From Saprospiraceae bacterium (GTDB taxonomy: Bacteria > Bacteroidota > Bacteroidia > Chitinophagales > Saprospiraceae), in the NCBI GenBank assembly GCA_016787285.1, contig JAEUUV010000325.1, positions 1-36,138 on the forward strand: 36,138 nt of DNA, given 5' to 3'. The notes under the pieces were generated by a model that was given only the letters and a program-made list of their open reading frames with translations, searched no databases and was not told where the DNA came from. Shown piece by piece: positions 15,598 to 23,873 of the stretch (its first letter is position 1; every line of letters begins with the position of its first letter). Both the position numbers and the translations under genes were made by a program.

Positions 15598-18500
15598 ATG
15601 ATGAAACTTCGGCTTTTGTTTCTCGCCCTGCTCGGCACTACTGCGCTGTCGGCCCAAAGTTCCTTTCAAATCCGGCATACACTCAACTGGGCCGCTGAAC
15701 CCTACCGGCATACCCTGTCGAACGGCGACGTGGTGGAGCAGTGGCGTTTCGACAACTGCGACTTCACCGACGAAGCACCGGCGCTGCCGCTGTTCATGGA
15801 GCGGTTTCCCCTGCAGGGACGTGCCCGGCTGACGGTGGAAATGACTGCCGCGACCTACGAGCCGTTTGCGCTAAAAAACGCACCCGACGCAGCCGCCATC
15901 GGCAATGATCTCGACATTCAGGCCGTCGTGGAACAAGAGCGAAATCAGTTTTTCGGACGGGTTAAATTTTATCCAGTGCGCCGCTCAGGCAGCGGATACG
16001 AGCGCGTCACGGAGTTTACGCTCACGGTGCGTATCTCGGCGCCCGAACCGGTACCGGCCAAACCGCGCGGCGGGCCGAATACTTTCACCTCGGTGCTGAG
16101 CGACGGTACGGTGTACAAATTCGGCGTGAGCCAAAGCGGTGTGTACCGCCTCGATTTGGGCTTTCTGAAAAACACGCTTGGCATAGCCAACCTCGAAAGT
16201 ATTGACCCGCGCCAAATCCGCCTGTACGGCAACGGCGGCGCCATGCTGTCCGAACGCACCGACGATGCACGCGCCGACGACCTGCTGGAAAACGCCATCT
16301 TCGTGTCGGGTGAAGCCGACGGCAAGTTTGACAACGGCGACTACATCCTGTTTTACGCCACCGGGCCGGCGCCCTGGACGTACCGGCCCAGTACCACGGA
16401 CCCGGAACTGACCATTCAGCAGCATCTGTACGATCAGTATGCGTATTATTTCATAAAAATCGGCGGCGGGCAAGGGCTTCGTATGCAGGAGCAAGCAAGT
16501 GTGCCGGCCGGCTACATCACTGAGGAATTTGACGATGTACGCCGTGTGGAAGATGAAAAAGTAAACCTGCTCAACCTGTTCAGTTCGGCACAGGGTTCGG
16601 GCAAACGCTGGTTTGGCGACTACTTTTTCCAAACCCGCGAACGCAGTTACACCTTCAATTTCCCCAATCTCGTGCCCGGTACTTCCGCGCGTTTGCGCAG
16701 CGAATTCGCCGGACGGGCCGGCTCCAACACGACGGTGCAACTTGTGGCCGGAGGGTCGCAATTTAACCAAAACGTTTTTGGCGTGCCCGTGAGCAACAAC
16801 GAAGCCGACTTCGCTTCCAATGCCCTGATTCGCGGTACGTTTCAGCCCGCCGGCGATAACGTGGAGGTTGTTGTACGGTACCTGCAAACGGCTATCACCA
16901 GCGAAGGATGGCTCGACTACATCGAACTGAATGCCCGGCGCCGGCTTATGATGACCGGGGCGTTCATGGAGTTTCGTGATCTGCAAACCCTGGCCCAACA
17001 GGCATCTACGTTCCGCATCGGCGGAGTTACAGGAGGCACGCTCTTAGTTTGGGACATCACCGATCGGCAGGGAGCCAAACGCCAGGCAACAACGGCGTCG
17101 GGCAACACGGTAGAATTCGGCTCTACGACCCAGGGTGTTTTGCGTAATTTCGTGGCATTTTATGACAATGCCGCCTTGCCGAAGCCGGAAAAAACCGTCG
17201 GAAAAATTGACAACCAGAACATCCACGGCCTGGATAACCTGCACATGGCCATCGTGTATCACCCCGATCTGGAGGCAGCCGCCCAACAATTAGCCGAACA
17301 CCGGCGCACGTACAGCGGCCTTGATGTGGCTACCGTTCGGATAGACCAACTGTACAACGAGTTTTCTTCCGGCATGAAAGACCCGACGGCCATCCGCGAT
17401 TTCGCCCGGATGCTGCTGGATCGCGCCCCCGGCAAGTTCGATTACCTGCTACTCTTCGGCGACGGCTCTTTTGATCCCAAAAACAACACTGCCGGCGACG
17501 ACAATCTCGATCTGGTGCCCGTTTTTGAAACCTACCAGTCATTCAACCCAATCTACTCGTTTCCCTCCGACGACTACTTTGCCCTGCTCAGCGACGGCGA
17601 GGGCGGCAGCTTAGTCGGTTCGCTGGACATTGCCGTGGGGCGCATCACGCCGCGAAATGCGACCGAAGCGCAGGCCATTGTGAAAAAAATCATGGACTAC
17701 GACAGCAACCCGGAGACGCTGGGCGACTGGCGCCTGCGCCTGCTGTATTTTGCCGACGACGAAGACTGGAATGCGCACATCAACCAGGCGGAAGACTCCT
17801 TAGCCTGGGCGGCTGCGAACACCGAAAAATGGTTCAACCTCGAAAAAGTGTACTTCGACGCCTACCAGCAAGTGGCTACTTCCAGCGAAAAGCGCATCCC
17901 TGACGCCAAGGCGGCCATCAACGCCAATATTTTCAAAGGCGGCCTGATTGCCCAGTACATCGGCCACGGCGGCCCGCGCGGCTGGGCGCAGGAGCGCGTG
18001 ATTGACAACAACGACATTGCCGGCTGGGACAATGCCAACCGCTATCCGTTGATTATCACGGCTACCTGCTCGTTTGGCGGTTACGACGACTATGGCACCC
18101 TCACCGGGGGCGAGCAGGCGCTGCTTAAGGTCAATTCCGGCGCTGTGGCCCTGTTCACCACCGTGCGCGCCGTGTTCATTGACGGCAACAACAAACTGAC
18201 CGACGCCGTGCAGCGGGTCATTTTTCAGCGCCTGCCAAACGGCAAATACCGCACCATCGGCGACATCCTGAAAGACGCCAAAAATACCCTGAGCAGCGGC
18301 AACGAAAACAACGGACGCCGGTTCACCTTGCTCGGCGACCCGGCCATGTTCCTCGCCCTGCCGGAGCACCGGGTGCGCACGACCCGGATCAACGGCAAAC
18401 CCTTCGACCCGACACAACCCGATACCATTCGCGCGCTCATGCCGGTGGAACTGGAGGGGGAACTAACCGATCTGAACGGGAATTTTCTGCCGGATTTCAA

Positions 18501-19464
18501 CGGACGCGTGTTTGTGTCCCTGTTTGACAAAAAACAAACCCTGTACACCCTTGGTCAGGACGAACGCAGTTTGGTGCGGCCTTTCACGGCGCAGCGCAGC
18601 ATTCTGTTCAAAGGCAGCGCCACGGTAACGAACGGGCGGTTCAAAATCAACTTTGTGGCACCCAAGGACATCAACTATTCCTTCGGATTCGGCAAGATCA
18701 GTTACTACGCCGAAGACGGCACCCCGCTCGACGCCGCCGGCGCCGACACCGAAGTCGTCATCGGCGGAACAGCCAACACGATCAAGGATGAAAATCCGCC
18801 GCTTGTGCAGATTTTCCTCAACACCGACGCTTTTGCCTTTGGCGGCATCACCGACAAGAATCCGACGATTCTGGTGAAATGCTCCGACGACTACGGCATG
18901 AACGTGACCGGCGCCGGCCTGGGCCACGACCTGACCGTGGTACTTGACGGCAACGTGCTGGAGACGATCGTATTGAACGATTTTTACGAAAGCGCCCAGG
19001 ACGACGCCCGGCGCGGACAGGCGCTTTACCCCTTGCGAAGCCTCGCTCCCGGTCGGCACACGCTGCTGGCCAAGGGCTGGGACATTGCCAACAATTCCGG
19101 CGAAGGCTACACCGAGTTTGTAGTAGCCGAAGACGGCAAGGCGGCACTGGCGCACGTGCTGAACTACCCCAACCCGTTCACGACAAATACCAATTTTCAG
19201 TTTGAACACAACCTGGCCGGGCAGGTGCTGGATGTACAGGTCAGCATTTTTTCCGTGTCGGGCAAATTGGTCAAAACCATTCTGCACACTGCTCCTGCCG
19301 ACGGCTTCCGCGTGACCGACATTTCCTGGAACGGTCGGGACGAGTACGGTGACGCTTTGGCGCGCGGGGTGTACCTGTACCGCATCAAAGTGCGCGGTAC
19401 CGACGTGAGCGGCGGTACGGCTACAGTCGAAAGTGCATTTGAAAAATTGGTTATTCTGAAATAA
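15598..19464 (+). CDS. porU: T9SS C-terminal signal peptidase/sortase PorU
   Basis: A 1288-residue protein with signal peptide MMKLRLLFLALLGTTALSA|Q; the in-frame ATG at 15601 is equally possible. The N-terminal ~380 residues are the PorU-specific region (SDGTVYKFGVSQSGVYRLDL, NPRQIRLYGNGG-like IDPRQIRLYGNGG, FYATGPAPW). The gingipain-type C25 peptidase domain follows (about 530-930). Its catalytic His790 is in YIGHGGPRGW and Cys824 in ATCSFGGYDDYG. An Ig-like part and a CTD-like tail (LNYPNPFTTNT, FSVSGKLVKTI, LARGVYLYRIKV) complete it. In Porphyromonas, PorU removes the sorting domain of T9SS cargo and attaches the protein to A-LPS. Its substrates here would include the four CTD proteins in this window. 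PorV and other T9SS parts are not present, so the genes are scattered. Size and order of domains match the family. Confidence 0.93.
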   Translation: MMKLRLLFLALLGTTALSAQSSFQIRHTLNWAAEPYRHTLSNGDVVEQWRFDNCDFTDEAPALPLFMERFPLQGRARLTVEMTAATYEPFALKNAPDAAAIGNDLDIQAVVEQERNQFFGRVKFYPVRRSGSGYERVTEFTLTVRISAPEPVPAKPRGGPNTFTSVLSDGTVYKFGVSQSGVYRLDLGFLKNTLGIANLESIDPRQIRLYGNGGAMLSERTDDARADDLLENAIFVSGEADGKFDNGDYILFYATGPAPWTYRPSTTDPELTIQQHLYDQYAYYFIKIGGGQGLRMQEQASVPAGYITEEFDDVRRVEDEKVNLLNLFSSAQGSGKRWFGDYFFQTRERSYTFNFPNLVPGTSARLRSEFAGRAGSNTTVQLVAGGSQFNQNVFGVPVSNNEADFASNALIRGTFQPAGDNVEVVVRYLQTAITSEGWLDYIELNARRRLMMTGAFMEFRDLQTLAQQASTFRIGGVTGGTLLVWDITDRQGAKRQATTASGNTVEFGSTTQGVLRNFVAFYDNAALPKPEKTVGKIDNQNIHGLDNLHMAIVYHPDLEAAAQQLAEHRRTYSGLDVATVRIDQLYNEFSSGMKDPTAIRDFARMLLDRAPGKFDYLLLFGDGSFDPKNNTAGDDNLDLVPVFETYQSFNPIYSFPSDDYFALLSDGEGGSLVGSLDIAVGRITPRNATEAQAIVKKIMDYDSNPETLGDWRLRLLYFADDEDWNAHINQAEDSLAWAAANTEKWFNLEKVYFDAYQQVATSSEKRIPDAKAAINANIFKGGLIAQYIGHGGPRGWAQERVIDNNDIAGWDNANRYPLIITATCSFGGYDDYGTLTGGEQALLKVNSGAVALFTTVRAVFIDGNNKLTDAVQRVIFQRLPNGKYRTIGDILKDAKNTLSSGNENNGRRFTLLGDPAMFLALPEHRVRTTRINGKPFDPTQPDTIRALMPVELEGELTDLNGNFLPDFNGRVFVSLFDKKQTLYTLGQDERSLVRPFTAQRSILFKGSATVTNGRFKINFVAPKDINYSFGFGKISYYAEDGTPLDAAGADTEVVIGGTANTIKDENPPLVQIFLNTDAFAFGGITDKNPTILVKCSDDYGMNVTGAGLGHDLTVVLDGNVLETIVLNDFYESAQDDARRGQALYPLRSLAPGRHTLLAKGWDIANNSGEGYTEFVVAEDGKAALAHVLNYPNPFTTNTNFQFEHNLAGQVLDVQVSIFSVSGKLVKTILHTAPADGFRVTDISWNGRDEYGDALARGVYLYRIKVRGTDVSGGTATVESAFEKLVILK

Positions 19465-19652
19465 ACCATGCAAGCCGCCGGGCAACCCCGGAAGCATGAA
19501 CCGCATCCTGCATTTTTCGATTTTGCAGGCGCCCGATCTCGTTGCGCCGCAATGGGCCGTGGTTTAACCAATCGTTAAGCCGCGGCTCAAAATACCTGCC
19601 CGCGAAATCGGTTTATACACCCGCACTTTTTTACACGTTCAGCAAAAATTTC

Positions 19653-20372
19653 ATGAAAAACATTACCCGCACGTTTTCCCTGTTACTTATCCCCTTCCTG
19701 TTCAGCGGTTGCGATACCCTGGAGCAAATTGCCAAAGAGGCGATGAACGAGCCTTCAATCACCGAAATCGGCCAGGGCCTCAAGGATGCTTTGGGCAAGG
19801 GCGTTACCAAGGGGGTGAACACCCTGTCGGCGCAGGACGGTTACTTCAAAAGCGCCTACAAAATTCTGTTGCCGGCGGAAGCCCGCACGGTCACCGGCAA
19901 ACTCAAATCTGTTCCCGGATTCACCAACATTGAAAACGAACTGCTCGAAAAAATCAACCGCGGCGCCGAGGATGCCGCCAAGGAAGCCGGTCCGATTTTT
20001 ATGTCGGCCATCAAAGGCATGACGTTTCAGGACGCCACCAACATCCTGATGGGCGCCGACAATGCCGCTACGGCATACCTGAACCGCACCACGTACCAGC
20101 AGTTGTACGCCAGTTTCAAACCCAAAATCGGGAATTCTCTGGACAAAATCGGGGCGAACAGTCTGTGGAAAAGCGCCGCCGACGCCTACAACAAAATTCC
20201 TTTAGTGACCAAAGTCAATGCCGACCTCGGCGATTATGTAACTACCGAAGCGCTCAAAGGGCTGTTTGCCAAGGTGGAAGAAGAGGAGAAAAATATCCGC
20301 CGCAATGCGACTTCCCGTACGTCGGCGCTTTTGAAAAAAGTATTTGCCAAGCAAGACGCCAACCGGAAGTAG
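19653..20372 (+). CDS. DUF4197 family lipoprotein
   Basis: A 239-residue protein. The signal sequence ends in the lipobox LFSGC|DTL near residue 20. The mature part is all-helical: EIGQGLKDALGKGV.KGV..LS..DGYFKSAYKILLP, then the GFTNIENELLEKINRGAEDAAKEAGPIF region, DATNILMGADNAATAYL and a C-terminal FAKVEEEEKNIRRNATSRTS helix. DUF4197 proteins are periplasmic and of unknown function. It is followed 68 bp later by a close paralogue, evidently from tandem duplication. The longer frame to 19542 lacks a signal peptide and is rejected. Confidence 0.88.
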   Translation: MKNITRTFSLLLIPFLFSGCDTLEQIAKEAMNEPSITEIGQGLKDALGKGVTKGVNTLSAQDGYFKSAYKILLPAEARTVTGKLKSVPGFTNIENELLEKINRGAEDAAKEAGPIFMSAIKGMTFQDATNILMGADNAATAYLNRTTYQQLYASFKPKIGNSLDKIGANSLWKSAADAYNKIPLVTKVNADLGDYVTTEALKGLFAKVEEEEKNIRRNATSRTSALLKKVFAKQDANRK

Positions 20373-20440
20373 GCTGTTGTCACCCTGAGAATCTGCTTGC
20401 TATGGCACGCATCGTTCATCAATCATCACTAAAATATACT

Positions 20441-21175
20441 ATGAAAAAGATCGTACTGACACTGTTTGTGGTCGCCTTCGGGTTGTCCGCAGCATCTGCC
20501 CAATTGTTGAAAGACCTGCAAAAAGGCGCCAAAGACCTGCTCGGCGGGGGCGAACTCAGCAGCGCCGAAGTAGGCAAGGGCCTCAAGGAAGCCTTGTCGA
20601 AAGGCGTGGAAAAAGGCGTGAACGACCTGTCGGCCACCGACGGCTACTTCAAGAGCATGTACAAAATTCTGCTGCCCGAAGAGGCGCAGAAAGTGACCAC
20701 ACGGCTCAAAGCGGTGCCTGGATTTTCCAATGTAGAGGCCGATTTGATTGAAAAAATGAACCGCGGCGCGGAAAAAGCGGCCAAAGAAGCCGCGCCGATT
20801 TTTGCAAGTGCCATCACCAGCATGACCATTCAGGATGCCATGGACATCCTGATGGGCGCCGACAACTCGGCCACCACCTACCTGCGCAAGTCCACCTTCC
20901 AGCAATTGTACGACAAGTTCAATCCGGTGATCGTGAAGGCGCTGGACGAGATTGGCGCCAATGAGCTGTGGCGCAGTGCTGCCACGGCGTACAACAACCT
21001 GCCCTTGGTGACGCGGGTGAACAGCGACCTGGACGACCACGTAACGACCAAGGCGCTCGACGGTCTTTTCGGCAAAATTCAGGAAGAGGAAAAAACCATC
21101 CGCCGGAATCCGGCGCTGCGTACATCGGAACTGTTGAAAAAAGTATTTTCCAAGCAGGACGGAAACCGGAAGTAA
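20441..21175 (+). CDS. DUF4197 family periplasmic protein, tandem paralogue
   Basis: A 244-residue product starting MKKIVLTLFVVAFGLSAASA|Q, i.e. with an ordinary signal peptide instead of the lipobox of its neighbour. Nearly every segment of the upstream protein is recognisable (DGYFKSMYKILLPEEAQKVT, MNRGAEKAAKEAAPIF, MDILMGADNSATTYL, the EEEKTIRRNPALRTSELLKK tail), so the two are recent duplicates or under strong constraint. A ~13-residue insert (KDLQKGAKDLLGGGE) follows the signal. One form is predicted to be membrane-tethered and the other soluble. Function unknown. Confidence 0.88.
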   Translation: MKKIVLTLFVVAFGLSAASAQLLKDLQKGAKDLLGGGELSSAEVGKGLKEALSKGVEKGVNDLSATDGYFKSMYKILLPEEAQKVTTRLKAVPGFSNVEADLIEKMNRGAEKAAKEAAPIFASAITSMTIQDAMDILMGADNSATTYLRKSTFQQLYDKFNPVIVKALDEIGANELWRSAATAYNNLPLVTRVNSDLDDHVTTKALDGLFGKIQEEEKTIRRNPALRTSELLKKVFSKQDGNRK

Positions 21176-21193
21176 GAGCCTGTTCGAAAATGG

Positions 21194-21260
21194 CAACTGC
21201 CGGAGCGAAAAATCAGCAAGTAGTCTGCGCTTTACAGCCTTTTTGCTGCTCCGGCAGTTG
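21194..21260 (+). terminator. hairpin after the DUF4197 pair
   Basis: Perfect 13-bp arms (21194-21206 and 21248-21260, CAACTGCCGGAGC and its complement) enclose 41 nt in which AGCAA/TTGCT and AAAAA/TTTTT can pair further. It is only 19 bp past the stop codon. No T-run follows directly, so it is either a terminator with weak U-tract or an mRNA 3'-end stabiliser. Confidence 0.5.
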
Positions 21261-21401
21261 TCAAATCCGGGAGAATTAATTTTTGTTGATCGTTTTGCAG
21301 TCGAATGCGTGGTCGAGCTAAACAATGCGCCCTGCACTACGTTGAAAGGCTGACTTATCTCGAAAGATTTTGCTTTTCACGCGTTCAACTTACCTTTCAC
21401 T

Positions 21402-22100
21402 ATGTTCGATTTTGCGCCTAACGGCCACGCTGCGTCTTACCCGGAACTTGATGACGAACTTGATGTGCAGCACATGTCCGACTCCAAAAACGTCCCCATG
21501 CATTCCCGGGCATTTGATTTGACCGACTCGGAGAAAGTAGCGCTCATTTCGGATCGCTTTGCGGAGATTATGGAAATTTTGGGTCTTGACCTGACCGACG
21601 ACAGCCTGCGGGGCACGCCGAAACGCGTGGCCAAGATGTATGTGCAGGAGATTTTTCGGGGACTGAACCCGGCCAACAAACCGGAGGCAACTGTTTTTGA
21701 AAACAAATACCGGTACCGCCGCCTCGTCATTGAGCGCAACATTCCACTTCAGAGCACTTGCGAGCACCACTTTCAGCCGATTCTTGGCGTGGCGCATGTC
21801 GCATACATTCCGACCGACAAGGTGGTCGGATTGTCTAAACTGAACCGCATTGTGGAATATTACGCGCGTCGGCCACAGGTTCAGGAACGGCTGACGGTAC
21901 AAATTGCCGACGAACTGAAGCGCACACTCCACACCGACGACGTGGCGGTGTACATTGACGCCAGCCACCTTTGCGTGCAGGCCCGCGGCGTGGAGCACCA
22001 CGGCGCAAGTACCATCACTGCCGAATATTCGGGTCGTTTCCTGAATGAGGAGACCAAACGGGAGTTCCTGCTTGCCGTGCATTCCAAAATGCCGAACTGA
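21402..22100 (+). CDS. folE: GTP cyclohydrolase I (type IA)
   Basis: A 232-residue enzyme converting GTP to 7,8-dihydroneopterin triphosphate, the first step of folate/pterin synthesis. After a ~45-residue variable N-terminus come RGTPKRVAKMYVQEIFRGL, STCEHHFQPILGVAHVAYIP and GLSKLNRIVEYYARRPQVQE. The end is HLCVQARGVEHHGASTIT. The zinc ligands Cys120, His123 and Cys191 are all present. The RGVEHHGAST segment replaces the more usual MRGV.K of proteobacterial enzymes. It stands alone on the plus strand and is followed by a short hairpin at 22124-22145. Confidence 0.95.
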   Translation: MFDFAPNGHAASYPELDDELDVQHMSDSKNVPMHSRAFDLTDSEKVALISDRFAEIMEILGLDLTDDSLRGTPKRVAKMYVQEIFRGLNPANKPEATVFENKYRYRRLVIERNIPLQSTCEHHFQPILGVAHVAYIPTDKVVGLSKLNRIVEYYARRPQVQERLTVQIADELKRTLHTDDVAVYIDASHLCVQARGVEHHGASTITAEYSGRFLNEETKREFLLAVHSKMPN

Positions 22101-22123
22101 GCATTGGGCACTCCCTGTTTATT

Positions 22124-22145
22124 TGTTGCCTTTTTTAAGGCAACA
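22124..22145 (+). terminator. short hairpin after folE
   Basis: A 9-bp perfect stem (TGTTGCCTT/AAGGCAACA) closed by TTTT, 23 bp past the folE stop codon. The T-rich tract is in the loop rather than after the stem, so termination strength is uncertain. Confidence 0.45.
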
Positions 22146-22162
22146 CTTTGGTTATCATTCCA

Positions 22163-22194
22163 TTGAACACATATTAAATTTCTTTCAATTTGTC
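22163..22194 (+). promoter_or_regulatory. candidate promoter of the structured RNA; copy 1 of a twin 32-bp element
   Basis: TTGA at 22163-22166 and TCAATTTG at 22185-22192 (7 of 8 positions of TAnnTTTG) are spaced like -33 and -7 boxes. The 32-bp segment recurs at 22522-22553 with 24 identical positions and the same internal spacing. It predicts transcription starting near 22199, at the 5' edge of the folded RNA. Confidence 0.5.
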
Positions 22195-22198
22195 CCAA

Positions 22199-22440
22199 AG
22201 GGTTGCATACCGGCTTGGGACAGGTGATCTTGCTGCCGATTTTCAAGGTACTGATAGCGAACAATACGGAACCATGAAGCCGGTGTAACTCCAAGATCGC
22301 GTTGTCTCCGACCGCAGGCTACCCCTGTGTACCTGCCGGTTGGGGGCGGCAGCGAAAAAGAACAAACAGCAGGAAACCCCTACCGGCCCCACCGGTAATT
22401 TTGGCTGCCCGCCGAGGACTCGTCCCGGTGGGCTTTTTTA
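22199..22440 (+). ncRNA. candidate structured non-coding RNA or riboswitch-like leader
   Basis: About 240 nt between a promoter-like element and a strong intrinsic terminator, with no plausible protein frame. A closing stem can form from ACCGGC (22209-22214) plus AGGT against ACCTGCCGGT (22331-22340). Inside it ATCTTG/CAAGGT can pair, and ACCGGCTT/AAGCCGGT is a competing helix. Downstream, GGCGGCAGC (22345-22353) can pair with 22404-22413, which overlaps the left terminator arm, so a terminator/antiterminator switch is possible. A small TACCGG/CCGGTA hairpin lies at 22381-22397. The order AGGT, GCCGGTG-AA-TCC, GACCGCA, ACCTGCC recalls cobalamin riboswitches, but the spacing is short, the full B12 box is missing and no B12 gene follows. 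The class is therefore undetermined. Confidence 0.55.
22407..22439 (+). terminator. rho-independent terminator of the structured RNA
   Basis: Arms GCCCGCCG (22407-22414) and CGGTGGGC (22426-22433) pair with one G-T wobble. An inner GGA-CTCG-TCC stem extends the hairpin, and six T residues follow at 22434-22439. It is one of the strongest terminator shapes in the window. Confidence 0.88.
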
Positions 22441-22521
22441 TTGTTTGTGGTACTACTATGTGTCCTTTCCGGAGGGTAAAATTTAAAAAAACAAGGCATT
22501 AAAAAATTGATTTTCAAAAAC

Positions 22522-22553
22522 TTGAGAATGTATTAGATTTTTTTCAATGTATC
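22522..22553 (+). promoter_or_regulatory. promoter-like element, copy 2 of the twin 32-bp sequence
   Basis: It repeats the 22163-22194 element, with TTGA followed at the same offset by TATTAGATTT and TTTCAATGTATC. It lies about 155 bp upstream of the first exported-protein gene and probably drives that operon, or is a binding site for a shared regulator. Confidence 0.4.
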
Positions 22554-22708
22554 AAAAAACTTGTTTGGTTGAATTGGGAGCCTGCAAATTGGCTGAATAA
22601 ATTGCAGCGCTGCAACCAACCAACCGCATGGGCACTTCCGGTATTCATCCCTGAAATGGCCGGGCAAAAGAAGCAGAGTAGGGGGTCACATTATTAAATT
22701 GTAACAAC

Positions 22709-23362
22709 ATGAAATCCGTACCAGTAACTCGAAATCTCCTTCGTATCCCAACCGGGGCAATAGCCGCTGCCGTGCTCCTGTTGATGCTCGTTTGCGCCTC
22801 TTCCTGTCAAAAGGAACCCGAGGGCGCCTTGCAGGAGCAACAAGCCACCCAAAAACAGAGTGCCATGCGATCTTCAGTGGAGATGGAGATGCCGGTGGTA
22901 CAGCATCTGCAGTGGCTTCTCGACAATGTTGTGCCGCTTGTAGCCGATGAAGCCGTTGCGGCTGCATTGAAGTCGGGGAATACCAATACTGCTGTGGTAA
23001 CCACCAGATTGCAAGCGCTTGGTTTTAGCAACTTCGAACAATTTGCCCAGGCTTTCAACGACAGCGGAAGTACCGTGCAGGCGGCAATAAGTTCAGGTAG
23101 CCTGACACAGCAGCAATTGCTACAGATAGTTGGTAACCATTCGTTTGATTATAGTGCCGTGAATAGTGCCCTCGGCCATACTTCGGCGTTACCATGTACC
23201 CAGCAGTTAGAAACCGCGCTGGCATTAACTCCCATGGTCGTCCTCGCTGCCTCCGGTACCGGATGGGGAGCAGTCATTGCCGGCACAGTGCATGTAGTAA
23301 CCGCCTATGTGAGCTATAAGGCTTGTCTTCGCGCAACCTACCCTGGTGTAGAAATTCCGTGA
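22709..23362 (+). CDS. lipoprotein with shared C-terminal two-cysteine domain, unknown function
   Basis: A 217-residue protein. The signal sequence is long (hydrophobic 17-29) and ends in lipobox CASSC|QKE at Cys33. Residues 40-155 are mostly helical (VVQHLQWLLDNVVPLVADEA, LQALGFSNFEQFAQAFNDSG, TQQQLLQIVGNHSFDY). Residues 161-215 form a domain found again, without gaps and with 25 of 55 identical positions, at the end of the 24279-24665 product. Its frame is LPCT.Q..T.LA, then TGW.AV, V.TAY..YK.CL and YPG.E. The two conserved cysteines probably form a disulfide between two helices. It is the first gene of a three-gene unit closed by the terminator at 24177. Not recognised from any known family. 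Confidence 0.8.
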   Translation: MKSVPVTRNLLRIPTGAIAAAVLLLMLVCASSCQKEPEGALQEQQATQKQSAMRSSVEMEMPVVQHLQWLLDNVVPLVADEAVAAALKSGNTNTAVVTTRLQALGFSNFEQFAQAFNDSGSTVQAAISSGSLTQQQLLQIVGNHSFDYSAVNSALGHTSALPCTQQLETALALTPMVVLAASGTGWGAVIAGTVHVVTAYVSYKACLRATYPGVEIP

Positions 23363-23400
23363 TCTGTCCACTTTATTTTTTCACAATAAAAGCATTACAC

Positions 23401-23871
23401 ATGAAAAACACAGCACTTCTTGCGCTACTCGCCCTGTTGTCACTGGCCTCCTGCAATAAGGATACCAGGATGACATCTGCCGAACTGGAGGCGCTACAAG
23501 GCCGGCTGAATGCCGATCCGGAAGTAAAAAAACTCAATACGGCATTTAGCAAGCATTGTCGTTTGTTAGCCACATTCACTCCGGAAGAATTAAAAGCACT
23601 CCAGACGACGGTTCGATCCTGCGGCGTTTACACCTCTACCGCCTCAATTCCGGAATTAGAAAAATGCCTCGCCGGGAATCAATTCCGGGAGACATACATC
23701 GAGGCTGAAAAGCACCTCCGGGAATACGAAACCGGTCTGGAATCCGTCCAGAAGCGGTACTCCGAGTTGAGCCGGTTCAGTATCAAGGAGCGCCGGCTAC
23801 TGATCACACGCCCGGATCAGGATTTACCGGATCACATTCTATCCGATTTTCAATCACGTAAAAAGAGTTAG
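23401..23871 (+). CDS. small lipoprotein, unknown function
   Basis: A 156-residue product from the ATG at 23401. A short signal sequence ends in lipobox SLASC|NKD at Cys18. The rest is highly charged and helical. Three further cysteines lie in FSKHCRLL, TVRSCGVY and LEKCLAG, followed by a coiled-coil-like stretch (YIEAEKHLREYETGLESVQK). It lies 38 bp after the first gene and 2 bp before the third, so it is certainly in the same transcript. No family recognised. The cysteine content and export match its neighbours. Confidence 0.75.
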   Translation: MKNTALLALLALLSLASCNKDTRMTSAELEALQGRLNADPEVKKLNTAFSKHCRLLATFTPEELKALQTTVRSCGVYTSTASIPELEKCLAGNQFRETYIEAEKHLREYETGLESVQKRYSELSRFSIKERRLLITRPDQDLPDHILSDFQSRKKS

Positions 23872-23873
23872 CT

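Larger units (their letters stand above)
22101..22708. other. 608-bp intergenic region between folE and the exported-protein locus
   Basis: No protein-coding gene is supported. It holds the folE hairpin, the twin promoter-like elements, the structured RNA candidate with its terminator and, from 22441 to 22708, AT-rich leader DNA of the next operon. That leader includes a CAACCAACCAACCG run near 22613. Confidence 0.7.

Noticed and set aside
15390-15638. N-terminal extension of the DUF2953-like gene across the porU start
   Set aside because: It would overlap the divergent porU start, lacks family similarity, and a membrane span directly follows the ATG at 15356.
22209-22340. Firm call of a cobalamin riboswitch
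   Set aside because: Only short blocks match. The stretch between GACCGCA and ACCTGCC is too short, the complete B12 box is absent and no B12 transport or synthesis gene follows. Kept as an unclassified structured RNA.
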